64,000 bases of DNA from Brevundimonas pondensis (lineage in GTDB: Bacteria > Pseudomonadota > Alphaproteobacteria > Caulobacterales > Caulobacteraceae). The position numbers were made by a program, and so were the translations under genes. Below, one piece after another: positions 28,958 to 38,182 of this stretch. The notes beneath the pieces were generated by a model, which worked only from the letters and a program-made list of their open reading frames with translations, did not search any database and was not told where the DNA came from. The number at the start of each line of letters is the position of its first letter. Position 1 is the stretch's first letter. The stretch covers positions 2,982,001 to 3,046,000 of the forward strand of contig NZ_CP062006.1 in the NCBI RefSeq assembly GCF_017487345.1, read 5' to 3'.

Positions 28958-30232
28958 CTATAGGGCGTCCAGTCCGTAGGCCGCATGCAGCGCGCGCACG
29001 GCCAGTTCGGAATAGGCGTCCTCGATCAACACGCTGATCTTGATTTCCGAGGTCGAGATAGCCTGGAACTTGACGCCCTTGTCGGCCAGGGCGCGGAACA
29101 TGGTCTGGGCCACCCCCGCGTGACTGCGCATGCCCACGCCAATGACCGAGATCTTGGCCACGTCGGCGTCGATGCGCAGTTCCTCAAAGCCCAGTTCGGC
29201 CTTGGCGGCGGTCATCATCTCGGCGGCGCGCTGGGCGTCGCGGCGTCCCGTGGTGAAGGTCAGATTGACCGCGCCCTCGGTGCGGGCCTGGCTCTGCACG
29301 ATCATGTCCACATTGACGTTGGCCTCGGCCAGACGCGTGAAGACGTCGGCGGGGGCGTCGGTGCGGTCCGCCAGACCCAGCAGCGTGATCCGGGCTTCGT
29401 CCCGGCTCATGGTCACGCCGGAAACGATGCGCTTTTCCACGATCTCATCCTCGTCACAAATCAGGGTGCCGGCGTTTTCCGGCAGATTTCCATTCTCATC
29501 CGGCTCGATGAAGCTGGACAGGACCCGCACGGGGACCTGCTTGGCCATGGCCAGTTCAACCGAGCGCGTCTGCAGCACCTTGGCCCCCAGCGAGGCCATT
29601 TCCAGCATCTCCTCGTAGGAGACCTTTTCCAGGCGCCGCGCGCGGCTCTCGATACGGGGGTCGGTCGTATAGACGCCGTCCACGTCGGTGTAGATGTCGC
29701 AAGGCGCGCCCAGCGCCGCCGCCACCGCGACCGCCGAGGTGTCGGAGCCGCCGCGGCCAAGCGTGGTGATGCGGCCGTCGCGGGTGACGCCCTGGAAGCC
29801 GGGCACGATGGCGATCTGGCCGCTGTCGACGGCGGCGCCCAGGACGTCGCCGGGCACGTCCTCGATACGGGCGCGGCCATGGGCGTCGTCGGTGATGATC
29901 GGAATCTGCCAACCCATCCAGCTGCGCGCGTTCAGGCCCATGTTGCGCAACGTCAACGCCAGAAGGCCCGACGTCACCTGCTCGCCCGAGGCGACCACCA
30001 CGTCGTATTCGTCGTCCGACAGGGGCAGGCCCGCAGCCGCCGGTCCGGCGCCGTCGGTCCAGGCCACCAGCTCATTGGTCTTGCCGGCCATGGCGGACAC
30101 CACCACGGCGATCTGTTTGCCCTTGGCGGCCTCGGCGGCGATAATTCGCGCCGCACGACGAATACGTTCGAGATCCCCCATGGAGGTCCCCCCGAACTTC
30201 ATCACCAGTCGTGTCGTTTCGGGCCGCGTCAT
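28958..30232 (-). CDS. lysC: Aspartate kinase
   Basis: 424 residues, ATG giving [18 protein letters not shown]. Kinase domain (~1-250) with [24 protein letters not shown] and the substrate-binding [11 protein letters not shown]. Two C-terminal ACT regulatory domains (~265-424) bind lysine and/or threonine for feedback inhibition. First step of the Lys/Thr/Met/diaminopimelate pathway. Transcribed towards ptsP with a 53-base gap, divergent from ubiG. Full length. Confidence 0.97.
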   Translation of the reverse strand: MTRPETTRLVMKFGGTSMGDLERIRRAARIIAAEAAKGKQIAVVVSAMAGKTNELVAWTDGAGPAAAGLPLSDDEYDVVVASGEQVTSGLLALTLRNMGLNARSWMGWQIPIITDDAHGRARIEDVPGDVLGAAVDSGQIAIVPGFQGVTRDGRITTLGRGGSDTSAVAVAAALGAPCDIYTDVDGVYTTDPRIESRARRLEKVSYEEMLEMASLGAKVLQTRSVELAMAKQVPVRVLSSFIEPDENGNLPENAGTLICDEDEIVEKRIVSGVTMSRDEARITLLGLADRTDAPADVFTRLAEANVNVDMIVQSQARTEGAVNLTFTTGRRDAQRAAEMMTAAKAELGFEELRIDADVAKISVIGVGMRSHAGVAQTMFRALADKGVKFQAISTSEIKISVLIEDAYSELAVRALHAAYGLDAL

Positions 30233-30276
30233 CGTGGCGTTTCGTCCCCTGCTTGCATGGGCGGCCAAGGCGGTTC

Positions 30277-31107
30277 ATGCCTGCGGCCATGTCCGCTTCT
30301 AACGACAGCCTTGAGCCGCGCAAACCCCAAAGCGAAGAGGGTTTTTCACCCTTTGCAACCGATCGTGCGGAAGGGCCGAGCATCGACCCCGCCGATGTGG
30401 CCCGCTTCTCGGCCCAGGCGGCCGAGTGGTGGGACCCGAAAGGGCCGTTCGCCCCCCTGCACCGCTTCAATCCGGCGCGACTGAAATTCGTCCGCGACCG
30501 CACCGCCGCGCATTTCGGGCGCGACGTTCGGACGCGCGCGCCCTTCAACGGTCTCAGCCTGATCGACATCGGCTGCGGCGGCGGCCTGATCGCCGAGCCG
30601 ATGCGGCGCATGGGCTTTGAGGTCACGGCCCTGGACGCCTCGTCCGAAAATATCGGCACGGCCCGCGCCCACGCCGAACAGATGGGCCTGGACATCGCCT
30701 ATCGCGCCGCCACCGTCGAGCAGATGGTGGAGGCGGGCGCCGGGCCCTTCGACGTGGTCCTGACCATGGAAGTGATCGAGCACGTCGCCGATCCCGAGGC
30801 CTTCGTCCGCGCCTGCTCGAAACTGATCAAGCCCGGCGGCCTGATGATCGTCGCCACCCTGAACCGCACCTTGAAGGGCCTGCTGCTGGGCAAGGTCGCG
30901 GCCGAATACGTGCTGCGCTGGGTGCCTGCTGGAACCCACGACTGGCGCCAGTTCCTCAAGCCCGAGGAGCTGCGCGCCATGCTGGATGGCGAGCCCCTGA
31001 CCGTCACCGGCCCCTATGGCCTGGCCTATGACCCGCTGAACGACCGCTGGAGCGAGGGCGACGACGTAGGGATCAACTATATGATGATGGCGACGCGGGA
31101 CGCCTGA
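30277..31107 (+). CDS. ubiG: Ubiquinone biosynthesis O-methyltransferase UbiG
   Basis: 276 residues from ATG 30277 (AAGG six bases upstream); ATG 30289 is an alternative. The signature [27 protein letters not shown] is typical of UbiG, followed by the SAM motif [19 protein letters not shown] and [13 protein letters not shown]. Carries out both O-methylations in ubiquinone synthesis at the membrane. The disordered N-terminal ~30 residues are unusual but harmless. Divergent from lysC with a 44-base gap. Confidence 0.95.
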   Translation: MPAAMSASNDSLEPRKPQSEEGFSPFATDRAEGPSIDPADVARFSAQAAEWWDPKGPFAPLHRFNPARLKFVRDRTAAHFGRDVRTRAPFNGLSLIDIGCGGGLIAEPMRRMGFEVTALDASSENIGTARAHAEQMGLDIAYRAATVEQMVEAGAGPFDVVLTMEVIEHVADPEAFVRACSKLIKPGGLMIVATLNRTLKGLLLGKVAAEYVLRWVPAGTHDWRQFLKPEELRAMLDGEPLTVTGPYGLAYDPLNDRWSEGDDVGINYMMMATRDA

Positions 31108-31110
31108 TCG

Positions 31111-31644
31111 CTAAAGCGGCCTGATCATGTAGCGGGCGTCGTCGCCGTAGCTGGCCAGCTTCTCGGCCATGCCGGGCGGGTTCTGGACGACGAAGCCGTT
31201 ACGTTCCCAGAAGGCGGTCGCCTCATTGACCGCGACCAGGGCGATCTCGGGCCAGCCCGCCGCCCTGGCCTGTTCGGCCAGACGCTCGACGATGGTCCGG
31301 GTATGGCCGCCGCCGCGCGTGTCGGGGTGAACGGCCAGGTCGTGCAGATAGACGACCTCGGCGTCGGCGGGGATGGCGCCGATCAGGCTGTCCAGCGGCG
31401 GAGCCGCGTTGCGCGTCCACGGATAGGCCATCAGGTAGCCCATGACGGTTCCGGCGGCGTCGGACAGAACGAAGCAGCCCTCGGGCGCCAGGGCCTGACG
31501 CTCGGCGAAGCACTCGCGCGCTTCGAAATGGTCGGGGAAGGACAGACGGGCGACGGCGACGACGCCGTCGATGTCATCGGGCGTCATGGGCCGCCAGACT
31601 AGCTGGGGCAGCGGGCGTTCAGCTCTGCCTTGTTGAAGGTCCAT
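31111..31644 (-). CDS. GNAT family N-acetyltransferase
   Basis: 177 residues. Start at 31644 is chosen because it has GGAG six bases upstream and because the first beta strand of the fold (LVWRPMTPDDIDGVVAVA) would be lost with the ATG at 31587. This start overlaps the preceding DUF6265-type gene by 46 bases. The acetyl-CoA-binding region is degenerate but visible (YLHDLAVHPDTRGGGHTRTIVERL). The C-terminal part fits the fold (ATAFWERNGF). Substrate unknown. Confidence 0.85.
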   Translation of the reverse strand: MDLQQGRAERPLPQLVWRPMTPDDIDGVVAVARLSFPDHFEARECFAERQALAPEGCFVLSDAAGTVMGYLMAYPWTRNAAPPLDSLIGAIPADAEVVYLHDLAVHPDTRGGGHTRTIVERLAEQARAAGWPEIALVAVNEATAFWERNGFVVQNPPGMAEKLASYGDDARYMIRPL

Positions 31645-32060
31645 TCCGCACTCCGGGTCTCGTCGTCATCCGCCCCCTCGATGCGGGCGGTCAGCACATC
31701 CCCCTCGCGTTGATAGAGGATGCGGTGCGGAAAGTCGTTGGCGGGGTTGGCGAAAACCACCCGCTGCGGCCCGCTTTCGATCAGGCGGAAGGGGGTCGGC
31801 GCGGCCCCGCCCGGCTGCGCCACATAGGCCAGGACGCCGTCCTGCAAGGGAGCGATGCGGGCGAACTCGAAGCCGCTGCGGCCATTGCGCACGGTCACAG
31901 TATGGCCGACCAGAAGGCCCGCCCGCGGGTCGCTCCAGGTCTCGGACGCCTCGCGCCCGCCGGAGCAGTCCAGCCAATAGCCCGCCATCCACGACAGGTC
32001 GGGCGCCGACGTTGGCGCCTGCATCAGAGCGGCGGCCATCAGGGCGGTCAGCAGCGACAT
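31599..32060 (-). CDS. Secreted DUF6265-type protein
   Basis: 153 residues. Short signal peptide (MSLLTALMAAALMQA), then a beta-rich lipocalin-like domain opening with LSWMAGYWLDCSGGREASETW and containing GLLVGHTVTVRNGR, VFANPANDFPHRILYQREGD. This pattern is found in DUF6265-type proteins of unknown function. GAGGAGGGAG lies upstream of the ATG. Part of the leftward gene run that begins at comF. Confidence 0.8.
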   Translation of the reverse strand: MSLLTALMAAALMQAPTSAPDLSWMAGYWLDCSGGREASETWSDPRAGLLVGHTVTVRNGRSGFEFARIAPLQDGVLAYVAQPGGAAPTPFRLIESGPQRVVFANPANDFPHRILYQREGDVLTARIEGADDDETRSAEWTFNKAELNARCPS

Positions 32061-32096
32061 CAAGGTCTCCCTCCTCGGTTCGGAAAGCAGCCTAGA

Positions 32097-32912
32097 TCAG
32101 TCCCGTCTGTCCCGCTTGTAGGATTGCGACGCCAGCTGACGCGCCAGCTCCATCTGCTCGCGCGCCCATTCCGTGGCCGTGCAGCCGAGGAAACGGCGGA
32201 AGTCGCGGGCCATCTGGGGCTGGTCGAAATATCCTGCGGCGAGGCCGGCCTCCAGCCAGGAAGCCGCGTCGGCGTCCGGGCCCGTCGCATGGTCGAAGAT
32301 GCGGCGGAAACGGAAGACCGAACGCAGGGTGCGCGGGGCCACGCCGACCCGGTCGCGAAAACGGCGTTGCAGGGCGCGGCGATCGGCAGAGGACAGGAAG
32401 GGCCCGTCATCCTCGCGTTCAGCGGCGGAGACCTCGGCGCGGACGGCGGCGTCCAGACGCCAGTCCCCGGCGCGGCGCTGGCCTTCCAGCCAGTCGGCCA
32501 GCACTGCGACCTGGCCCACCGGATCGCCCGACGGAGCGCTGAAGCCGCTCAGGCGCTCGACCAGATCCAGACGCCGGTCGGTCGCGTCGATCAGGGGAAG
32601 ACCGAGGAAGTCGCGCGCCCCGTCCGGCTCGAACCGGGCGGCGACGATTTCGACCGGGCCGACGGGGCGGATGGCCATGGGCCGGGTCATTTGGCCCGCA
32701 AGGATGACCGGCGGCTGGGGCCGAAAGACGCCGTCGTCGCCCTCTTCCTCATAGGGATCAGCCAGGTCGATCACCAGTTCGGGGCAGCCGTCGGGGGCGA
32801 TGCGCTGCACCCCACCGGTCGGCTTGGGCGCCGCATAGGTCCACAGCACGCGGATGAAGGGACGCAGGGACGGCGGCGGCGCGAACTCTTCGTATCTCTC
32901 CCCCTCCCCCAT
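32097..32912 (-). CDS. AraC-family transcriptional regulator
   Basis: 271 residues. N-terminal ligand/effector-type domain (PSLRPFIRVLWTYAAP, GGVQRIAPDGCPELVIDL) and C-terminal AraC/XylS DNA-binding domain (~170-260) with two helix-turn-helix units: LQRRFRDRVGVAPRTLRSVFRFRR and AAGYFDQPQMARDFRRFLGCT. Follows the DUF1178 gene by six bases, so probably read from the comF promoter. Target and inducer unknown. Confidence 0.92.
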   Translation of the reverse strand: MGEGERYEEFAPPPSLRPFIRVLWTYAAPKPTGGVQRIAPDGCPELVIDLADPYEEEGDDGVFRPQPPVILAGQMTRPMAIRPVGPVEIVAARFEPDGARDFLGLPLIDATDRRLDLVERLSGFSAPSGDPVGQVAVLADWLEGQRRAGDWRLDAAVRAEVSAAEREDDGPFLSSADRRALQRRFRDRVGVAPRTLRSVFRFRRIFDHATGPDADAASWLEAGLAAGYFDQPQMARDFRRFLGCTATEWAREQMELARQLASQSYKRDRRD

Positions 32913-32918
32913 GCGGCC

Positions 32919-33353
32919 TCAGTTCGCCTTCTTCGGGTCCGGGGGCAGGCTGGGCAGGGGCGCGCAGGGCACGCCGTCGTCCTTCAGCTTCTTCACCTCG
33001 GCGGGGGTGGCCTCGCCGTAGATTTCGCGTTTCTCGGAGCGGCCTTCGTGGATGTCGCGGGCCTCGCGGGCGAAGGAGTCGCCGACGTAGTCGAAATTCT
33101 GCTCGACGTGATCGCGCACCTCGCGCGCCGCCTGCATCATCATGGAATGCATCTGCTTCGCCACATCGGGCGAAGAGGCGGCCTTCTTCGTGCCGGACAC
33201 CGCCGGGGCCATGATCTGTTTGCGGATGACCGTCGAGGCGCAGAAGGGGCATTCGACCAGACCGCGCGCGGCCTGATCGTCATAGTCGCCGGATGAAGCG
33301 AACCAGGCTTCGAAGCCGTGATCGTGGTCGCAGGACAGGGCGTAGCGGATCAT
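32919..33353 (-). CDS. DUF1178 family protein
   Basis: 144 residues. Starts MIRYALSCDHDHGFEAWFASS and contains VECPFCASTVIRKQIMAPAV, giving Cys residues spaced as in a small zinc-ribbon (one Cys near residue 8, CxxC at ~37-40). The second half is helical, with GDSFAREARDIHEG, conserved in the family. Function unknown. Overlaps the nitrilase gene by four bases (ATGA). Confidence 0.9.
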   Translation of the reverse strand: MIRYALSCDHDHGFEAWFASSGDYDDQAARGLVECPFCASTVIRKQIMAPAVSGTKKAASSPDVAKQMHSMMMQAAREVRDHVEQNFDYVGDSFAREARDIHEGRSEKREIYGEATPAEVKKLKDDGVPCAPLPSLPPDPKKAN

Positions 33354-34189
33354 TGCGGCGGGTCGAATTCGCGGCCGTGGCGCAGGGCCGGGATCGAGGC
33401 GCGGGCGCGATCCACGGCGCTCAGGTCCAGCGAGGCGTGCAGGACGCCGGGTTCGTCGTGATCGGCCCGGGCGATGATCTCGCCCCACGGCCCGACGATC
33501 AGGGAGCGGCCCCAGGTCTGTCGGCCGTCCTCGTGCGTCCCGCCCTGAGCCGGGGCCAGGACGAAGGCGCCCGTCTCGATGGCTCGCGCCCGCAGCAGGG
33601 TCTCCCAGTGCGCCTCGCCGGTCGGGCGGGTGAAGGCGGCAGGCACGGCGATCATGGCCGCCCCGGCCTGGGCCAGCTGGCGGTGCAGATGCGGGAAGCG
33701 CACGTCGTAGCAGATGGTCAGACCCAGACCGCCCCAAGGGGTGTTGGCCAGACGCGCCGCTTCGCCGGGCCGCACCGAGGCGCTCTCGCGATAGGTCTCG
33801 CCATTGGCCAGATCGACATCGAAGACGTGCAGCTTGTCATAGCGGGCGGTGACGGCGCCGCTTGGGTCGATCAGCAGGGAGCGGTTGGCGGCGCGGGCGT
33901 CGCCGGGCGCGTCAGACCGCACGATGGCCGAGCCGATCAGCAGCCAGACGCCCAGTTCCGCCGCCAGAGCCCGCAGGCCGAGGACGGCGGCGTCCGCCTC
34001 CTCAGACGACAGGGCGGCGTCGCGGAAGGCCCGGCGCTGCTCGAGGAAGTTGGTGCCCTCGGGCGTCAGGATCAGCTGAGCGCCGCCCGCCGCCGCCTGG
34101 CGGATCAGCGGCTCGACATGGGCCAGCCCCGCAGCCGCCGTCGCCGGCGTCCGCGTTTGAATCAGGGCGATGTCGAGCCGGTCGTCCAT
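33350..34189 (-). CDS. Carbon-nitrogen hydrolase (Nit/omega-amidase family)
   Basis: 279 residues. The nitrilase-fold triad is complete: Glu44 in LTPEGTNF, Lys ~119 in YDKLHVFD, and Cys160 in ICYDVRFP. KLHVFDVDLANGETYRES matches Nit1-type proteins, which in other organisms remove deaminated glutathione or act as omega-amidases. Being one base from grxC (shared base in TGATG) fits a glutathione-linked repair role, though this is inference. Confidence 0.92.
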   Translation of the reverse strand: MDDRLDIALIQTRTPATAAAGLAHVEPLIRQAAAGGAQLILTPEGTNFLEQRRAFRDAALSSEEADAAVLGLRALAAELGVWLLIGSAIVRSDAPGDARAANRSLLIDPSGAVTARYDKLHVFDVDLANGETYRESASVRPGEAARLANTPWGGLGLTICYDVRFPHLHRQLAQAGAAMIAVPAAFTRPTGEAHWETLLRARAIETGAFVLAPAQGGTHEDGRQTWGRSLIVGPWGEIIARADHDEPGVLHASLDLSAVDRARASIPALRHGREFDPPQ

Positions 34190-34446
34190 CAGGCCGCCAG
34201 CAGGGGGTCCAGACCGCCCTTGCGGTCCAGGGCGTGGATGTCGTCCGAGCCGCCGACGTGCTGACCGTTGATGAAGATCTGCGGGAAGGTGGCCTTGCCG
34301 CCCGAACGCGCGACCATTTCGGCCTTCTTTTCCGGGTCGTTCGAGGCGACGATCTCGGTGAACTCGGCGCCCTTGCGGGTCAGCAGGCCCATGGCGGCGA
34401 CGCAATAGGGGCAACCGGGCTTGGTATAGATGACGACTTCGGCCAA
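34189..34446 (-). CDS. grxC: Glutaredoxin 3
   Basis: 85 residues, dithiol active site CPYC at 12-15 (YTKPGCPYCVAAMGLL), cis-Pro in TFPQIFINGQHVGG and a C-terminal GGSDDIHAL that binds glutathione. Reduces protein disulfides and glutathionylated proteins in the cytoplasm. Starts with TTG, supported by AAGGAG eight bases upstream. Its stop shares one base with the start of the nitrilase gene. Confidence 0.96.
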   Translation of the reverse strand: MAEVVIYTKPGCPYCVAAMGLLTRKGAEFTEIVASNDPEKKAEMVARSGGKATFPQIFINGQHVGGSDDIHALDRKGGLDPLLAA

Positions 34447-34478
34447 CTCAGGAACTCCTTGAACTGCAGGCTAGCCCC

Positions 34479-35285
34479 CTACTTAGGCGGTTCGCGCGCG
34501 GTTCGCACCCTCGCGATCACCGCCAGGTCCACGGCGCGGGCCCCGGCCTCCATCAGAACGCGGGCGCAGGCCTCGGCCGTGGCCCCGGTCGTCAGCACGT
34601 CGTCGATCAAAAGGAGACGCCGCCCCTTGATCCGACGACGCCCGGCCTCGGTGACGGCGAAGGCCTTCTTCACGTTCAGCCGCCGCCCGCGCGCCGACTT
34701 GCCGCCCTGGCTGTCGGTCGGGGCGCTGCGGATCAGGGCGTCAGGCAGGTAGTCGAGCCCGGCGGTGCGAGCCAAAGGGCGGGCGATCTCGGCGGCCTGA
34801 TTGAAGCGCCGCGCCAGAAGCCGGGAACGGTGCAGGGGCACGGGGACCACGGCGTCGGCCTCGGCCACCACGTCGGCGCCCGACCGGGCGATCCAGCGGG
34901 CGAACAGGGGGGCGAACTGCTGCTGGTCGCCATGCTTGAACTTGAGGATCAGGCCGCGCGAGGCCTCGTCATAAACACAGGCTGCGCGGGCGCGGGCGAA
35001 GGCGTAGGGTTGGACCTGACAGGCCAGGCAGCGGTCGGAGGCGAAGTCGCCGCCGTCGTATTCAAACGCCGCGCCGCAGCCGTCGCAGACGGGCGCCTCG
35101 AGGAAGACCACCCGGCTCCAGGCGTCGGGCGTCAGACCGGCCGAGGCCGTGGCCTCGCGGCTGTCGTGGGCCATGGGCGGCAGCAGAATATCCAGCAGAC
35201 CGCGCCCCGCATCGCGCGCGCCGGATGCTATAGGCGCGCTCACGCCTTTTAATCGACCTCGCCAGCCCCCATCCTGATCCGACAT
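34479..35285 (-). CDS. ComF family phosphoribosyltransferase-like protein
   Basis: 268 residues from ATG 35285, which has GGAGGAGG about eight bases upstream. N-terminal zinc-binding part with Cys pairs (CDGCGAAF, CLACQ), then a phosphoribosyltransferase-type domain: LKFKHGDQQQFAPLFAR, VVPVPLHRSRLLARRFNQA and the PRPP loop LLLIDDVLTTGATAEA. ComF proteins are linked to DNA uptake in naturally competent bacteria but are widespread otherwise. The start codon overlaps that of the divergent methyltransferase gene. Confidence 0.93.
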   Translation of the reverse strand: MSDQDGGWRGRLKGVSAPIASGARDAGRGLLDILLPPMAHDSREATASAGLTPDAWSRVVFLEAPVCDGCGAAFEYDGGDFASDRCLACQVQPYAFARARAACVYDEASRGLILKFKHGDQQQFAPLFARWIARSGADVVAEADAVVPVPLHRSRLLARRFNQAAEIARPLARTAGLDYLPDALIRSAPTDSQGGKSARGRRLNVKKAFAVTEAGRRRIKGRRLLLIDDVLTTGATAEACARVLMEAGARAVDLAVIARVRTAREPPK

Positions 35286-35286
35286 G
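35283..35286. other. Shared CATG holding two divergent start codons
   Basis: The rightward ATG (35284-35286) and the leftward ATG (35285-35283) interlock in one CATG. Any promoter for either gene must lie inside the coding region of the other. Confidence 0.7.
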
Positions 35287-36171
35287 AGCGCCCCCTCCTC
35301 CGGTCCCCCGATCATCTTCGACGCCGCCCGCCGCGCCGCGCGCCTGAGCCGCGCCGCCCGACGTTTCCCCGACGCCGACTTCCTGCACCTGCGCGCCGCC
35401 GAGAATGCGGTGAACAGTCTGGAGGTGATCCTGCGCGAGTTTCAGGCCCCCGTCGACCTGTCGCCCCATCCCGGCGTCTTCGCCCGCGCCGTCGCCGACA
35501 GTTCAGCGCGCGAGCGGGTGGCCGAGGTGCGGGCCGTGGGGTCGATTTCCGAGCGCGCCGCGCCGGGGGCCGGGCCTCTGGGGCTGGAAGACCAGTCGGC
35601 GGACCTGATCGTCAACCTGCTGGGCCTGCACTGGGCCAACGACCTGCCGGGCGCTCTCAGCCAGATCCGGCGCGCCCTGAGGCCCGACGGCCTGTTTGTC
35701 GCCAGCCTGTTCGGGGCGGCGACGCTGAAGGAGCTGCGCGGGGTGCTGACCGAGGCCGAACTGGAGGTCAACGGCGGGGCCCAGGCCCGCGTCTCGCCCT
35801 TCGCCGACGGCTTCGACGGGGCGGGCCTGCTGCAGCGGGCGGGTTTCGCCCTGCCGGTCAGCGACGTGGACCGGGTGACGGTGCGCTATGGCGACCCCTT
35901 CGCCCTGATGCGCGACCTGCGCGCCATGGGCGAAACCAATGTCCTGGCCGGCCCGATCAAGCCACTGAGCCGCGAAGTACTGGCGCGCGCCGCACAGCTC
36001 TACGCCGAACGTCACGCCGAGGCGGACGGCCGCATCCCTGCAACCTTCGAAATGGTGCACCTGGCCGGCTGGGCGCCGCATGAAAGCCAGCAGAAGCCTG
36101 CCCGACGCGGCTCGGCCAAAAGCCGATTGGCGGATGCGCTCGGCGTCAGGGAACAGACCGGGGAAACCTAG
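35284..36171 (+). CDS. Class I SAM-dependent methyltransferase, BioC/NDUFAF5-like
   Basis: 295 residues. Opening PPIIFDAARRAARLSRAARRFPDADFLHLRAAENAVNSLEVI resembles the start of BioC-like and NDUFAF5-type proteins. A central methyltransferase fold contains DLIVNLLGLHWANDLPGAL and QIRRALRPDGLFVASLFG. The glycine-rich SAM loop is poorly conserved, so either methyl transfer or, as in NDUFAF5, hydroxylation is possible. No Shine-Dalgarno is visible before the ATG, so a leaderless or very short-leader mRNA is possible. Confidence 0.87.
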   Translation: MSAPSSGPPIIFDAARRAARLSRAARRFPDADFLHLRAAENAVNSLEVILREFQAPVDLSPHPGVFARAVADSSARERVAEVRAVGSISERAAPGAGPLGLEDQSADLIVNLLGLHWANDLPGALSQIRRALRPDGLFVASLFGAATLKELRGVLTEAELEVNGGAQARVSPFADGFDGAGLLQRAGFALPVSDVDRVTVRYGDPFALMRDLRAMGETNVLAGPIKPLSREVLARAAQLYAERHAEADGRIPATFEMVHLAGWAPHESQQKPARRGSAKSRLADALGVREQTGET

Positions 36172-36176
36172 TCGGC

Positions 36177-36359
36177 TCAGCTCCCGCCGACGGCGCCCAT
36201 CATGGCGGAACGTATCCGCTCATACATGGCGCCCGAAGCATCGGTGAAGGCCGTCACGGCGACCACAATGCCGACGAAGATCAGGCCGCAGATCAGGCCG
36301 TATTCAATGGCGGTGGCGCCGCTGTCGTCGCGGTAGAGACGGCCGATGAAACGTCGCAT
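36177..36359 (-). CDS. Flp family type IVb pilin
   Basis: 60 residues. Basic leader MRRFIGRLYRDDSG followed by ATAIEYGLICGLIFVGIVVAVT: prepilin peptidase would cut after Gly14, leaving Glu and Tyr at positions 5 and 6 of the mature pilin, the Flp hallmark. One hydrophobic assembly helix and a short Gly/Ser end. No tad/cpa secretion genes are in this window, so this is a solitary pilin gene, placed at the end of the parvulin-argJ-mutT run. Confidence 0.93.
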   Translation of the reverse strand: MRRFIGRLYRDDSGATAIEYGLICGLIFVGIVVAVTAFTDASGAMYERIRSAMMGAVGGS

Positions 36360-36386
36360 CCCGGCCCCTCCCGCGGCGCCTGTCCT

Positions 36387-36806
36387 TCAGAGCAGGTCGC
36401 GCAACCAGGCGACCAGGGGTTCGTCGGCCGGCGGCATGGGATAGTCCGAAAGCTTGTTCGGCTTCACCCAGGCCAGACCCGCATGTTCACGCGCCGTGAC
36501 CACGCCGGACCAGCGCCGACACAGGTACAATGGCATCAAGAGGTGAAAGGAATCGTAAGCGTGACTGGTAAACACGAAGGGGGCCAGGCAGGCCTCGTTG
36601 ACGTCGATGCCCAGTTCTTCCTTCAGCTCACGGATCAGGGCCGCTTCCGGCCGCTCGCCCGGCTCGACCTTGCCGCCGGGGAATTCCCAAAGCCCGGCCA
36701 GCTGCTTGCCCTCGGGCCGTTTGGCGATCAGCACCCGGCCGTCGGGGTCGACTAGGGCGACGGCGACGACGAGAACGGTGGGGACGGCCTCAGCAGCCTC
36801 ACTCAC
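36387..36806 (-). CDS. mutT: 8-oxo-dGTP diphosphatase MutT (Nudix hydrolase)
   Basis: 139 residues. The Nudix box is complete: GGKVEPGERPEAALIREL followed by KEELGI. KRPEGKQLAGLWEFPGGK is typical of MutT, which removes oxidised dGTP before it is built into DNA. Begins with GTG that overlaps the argJ stop by four bases (GTGA); a longer reading to 36860 would run inside argJ. Likely coupled to argJ. Confidence 0.92.
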   Translation of the reverse strand: MSEAAEAVPTVLVVAVALVDPDGRVLIAKRPEGKQLAGLWEFPGGKVEPGERPEAALIRELKEELGIDVNEACLAPFVFTSHAYDSFHLLMPLYLCRRWSGVVTAREHAGLAWVKPNKLSDYPMPPADEPLVAWLRDLL

Positions 36807-38182
36807 GAGCGATAGTCCCCGTTGATCTCGATGTAGCGCTTGGTCAGATCGCAGGTCCACACCGTGGCCGAGGCGCGGCCCGAGGCGACGTTCACCGTAA
36901 TGTCGATCTCGGCGTTCTTCATATAGGCGCTCATTTTCGCCTCGTCGTAGGTCGGCGAGGGGGCGCCGTCGACAGCGGCGACATGGGGGCCGAAGTGGAT
37001 GGCCAGACGGTCGCGGTCGACGGCTTCCTCGGTCTTGCCCACGGCCATGACGATACGACCCCAGTTCGCGTCCTCGCCGGCGATGGCGGTCTTGACCAGG
37101 GGGCTGTCGGCGATCGACTTGGCCAGCTTGCGGGCCGAGGCGGGGCTGGCGGCGCCGTCCACGGTGACCCGGACGAACTTGGTCGCGCCCTCGCCGTCCT
37201 TGACCAGCTGGTGGGCCAGGTCGAGCATGACCCGGTCCAGAGCCGCCGAGAAGTCCTTGAGCCGGCGGTCGCCGACCCGACCGATACGCGGTGCGCCCGA
37301 GGCGCCCGTGGCGAACAGCAGGGCCGTGTCATTGGTCGAGGTGTCGCCGTCCACCGTCACGCTATTGAAGGTGGTGCGGACGTGCAGGTTCAGCAGGGCC
37401 TTCAGCACCGGCGGAGCGATGTTCGCGTCGGTGACGATGAAGGCCAGCATGGTGGCCATGTCCGGCGCGATCATGCCCGAGCCCTTGGCGATGCCGGCGA
37501 TCTTCACCTTGACGCCTTCGATCTCGCACTCGGCGTAGGAGCCCTTGGGGAAGGTGTCCGTGGTCATGATGCCGAGACCCGCCTGGGCCCAGGCGTCGGC
37601 CCTCAGACCGGCCTTGATGTCGGGCAGACGGGCGGTGATCTTGGTCTCGTCCAGCACCACGCCGATGACCCCGGTCGAGGCCAGCATGACGTCGCGCTGG
37701 CGACAGTCGAAGCGTTTGGCGACCTCGGAGGCGGTGCGGCGGGCCGCGTCGGCCCCGGCCTTGCCGGTGAAGGCGTTGGCGCAACCGGCGTTGACGACCA
37801 GGGCCTTGACCCCCTCGCCGCCCTTGTCGGCGTCCAGATGGCGTTTGCACCAGTCGACCGGCGCCGAGCCCACCTTGTGCCGGGTGAAAACCCCGGCGCA
37901 GGACGCGCCTTCAGGGAAGTGGAAGATCACCAGATCGTCGCGCTCGTGCTTGTAGAAGCCGGCGCGGGCGGTGGCGATCTCGACCCCGCCGATGGGCGGT
38001 ATGGTCGGGAAGGGCACGGCCAGCGGCGAGATCATCAGGCCCGGCTTGCCTGGCGCAGCCTTGGCCGCCGCCGGTTGGGTGGCGCGCTTCAGGGCCGAAG
38101 CCAGCGGGTCCAGCGCCTTTTCAATGGCGGATTCGATCATCTGGCCGGTCGAACCGGACTTGGAAGCAGGCGGACGGTTCAT
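36803..38182 (-). CDS. argJ: Bifunctional ornithine acetyltransferase/N-acetylglutamate synthase ArgJ
   Basis: 459 residues. The self-cleavage motif KGSGMIAPDMATML is intact; cutting before the Thr (about residue 244) gives alpha and beta chains and exposes the nucleophile. Also NAGCANAFTGKAG and GEDANWGRIVMAVGKT, both family blocks. Transfers acetyl from N-acetylornithine to glutamate in arginine synthesis. The ~45-residue N-terminal extension before LAVPFPTIPPIGG is longer than in many homologues. Overlaps the parvulin gene by four bases. Confidence 0.96.
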   Translation of the reverse strand: MNRPPASKSGSTGQMIESAIEKALDPLASALKRATQPAAAKAAPGKPGLMISPLAVPFPTIPPIGGVEIATARAGFYKHERDDLVIFHFPEGASCAGVFTRHKVGSAPVDWCKRHLDADKGGEGVKALVVNAGCANAFTGKAGADAARRTASEVAKRFDCRQRDVMLASTGVIGVVLDETKITARLPDIKAGLRADAWAQAGLGIMTTDTFPKGSYAECEIEGVKVKIAGIAKGSGMIAPDMATMLAFIVTDANIAPPVLKALLNLHVRTTFNSVTVDGDTSTNDTALLFATGASGAPRIGRVGDRRLKDFSAALDRVMLDLAHQLVKDGEGATKFVRVTVDGAASPASARKLAKSIADSPLVKTAIAGEDANWGRIVMAVGKTEEAVDRDRLAIHFGPHVAAVDGAPSPTYDEAKMSAYMKNAEIDITVNVASGRASATVWTCDLTKRYIEINGDYRS

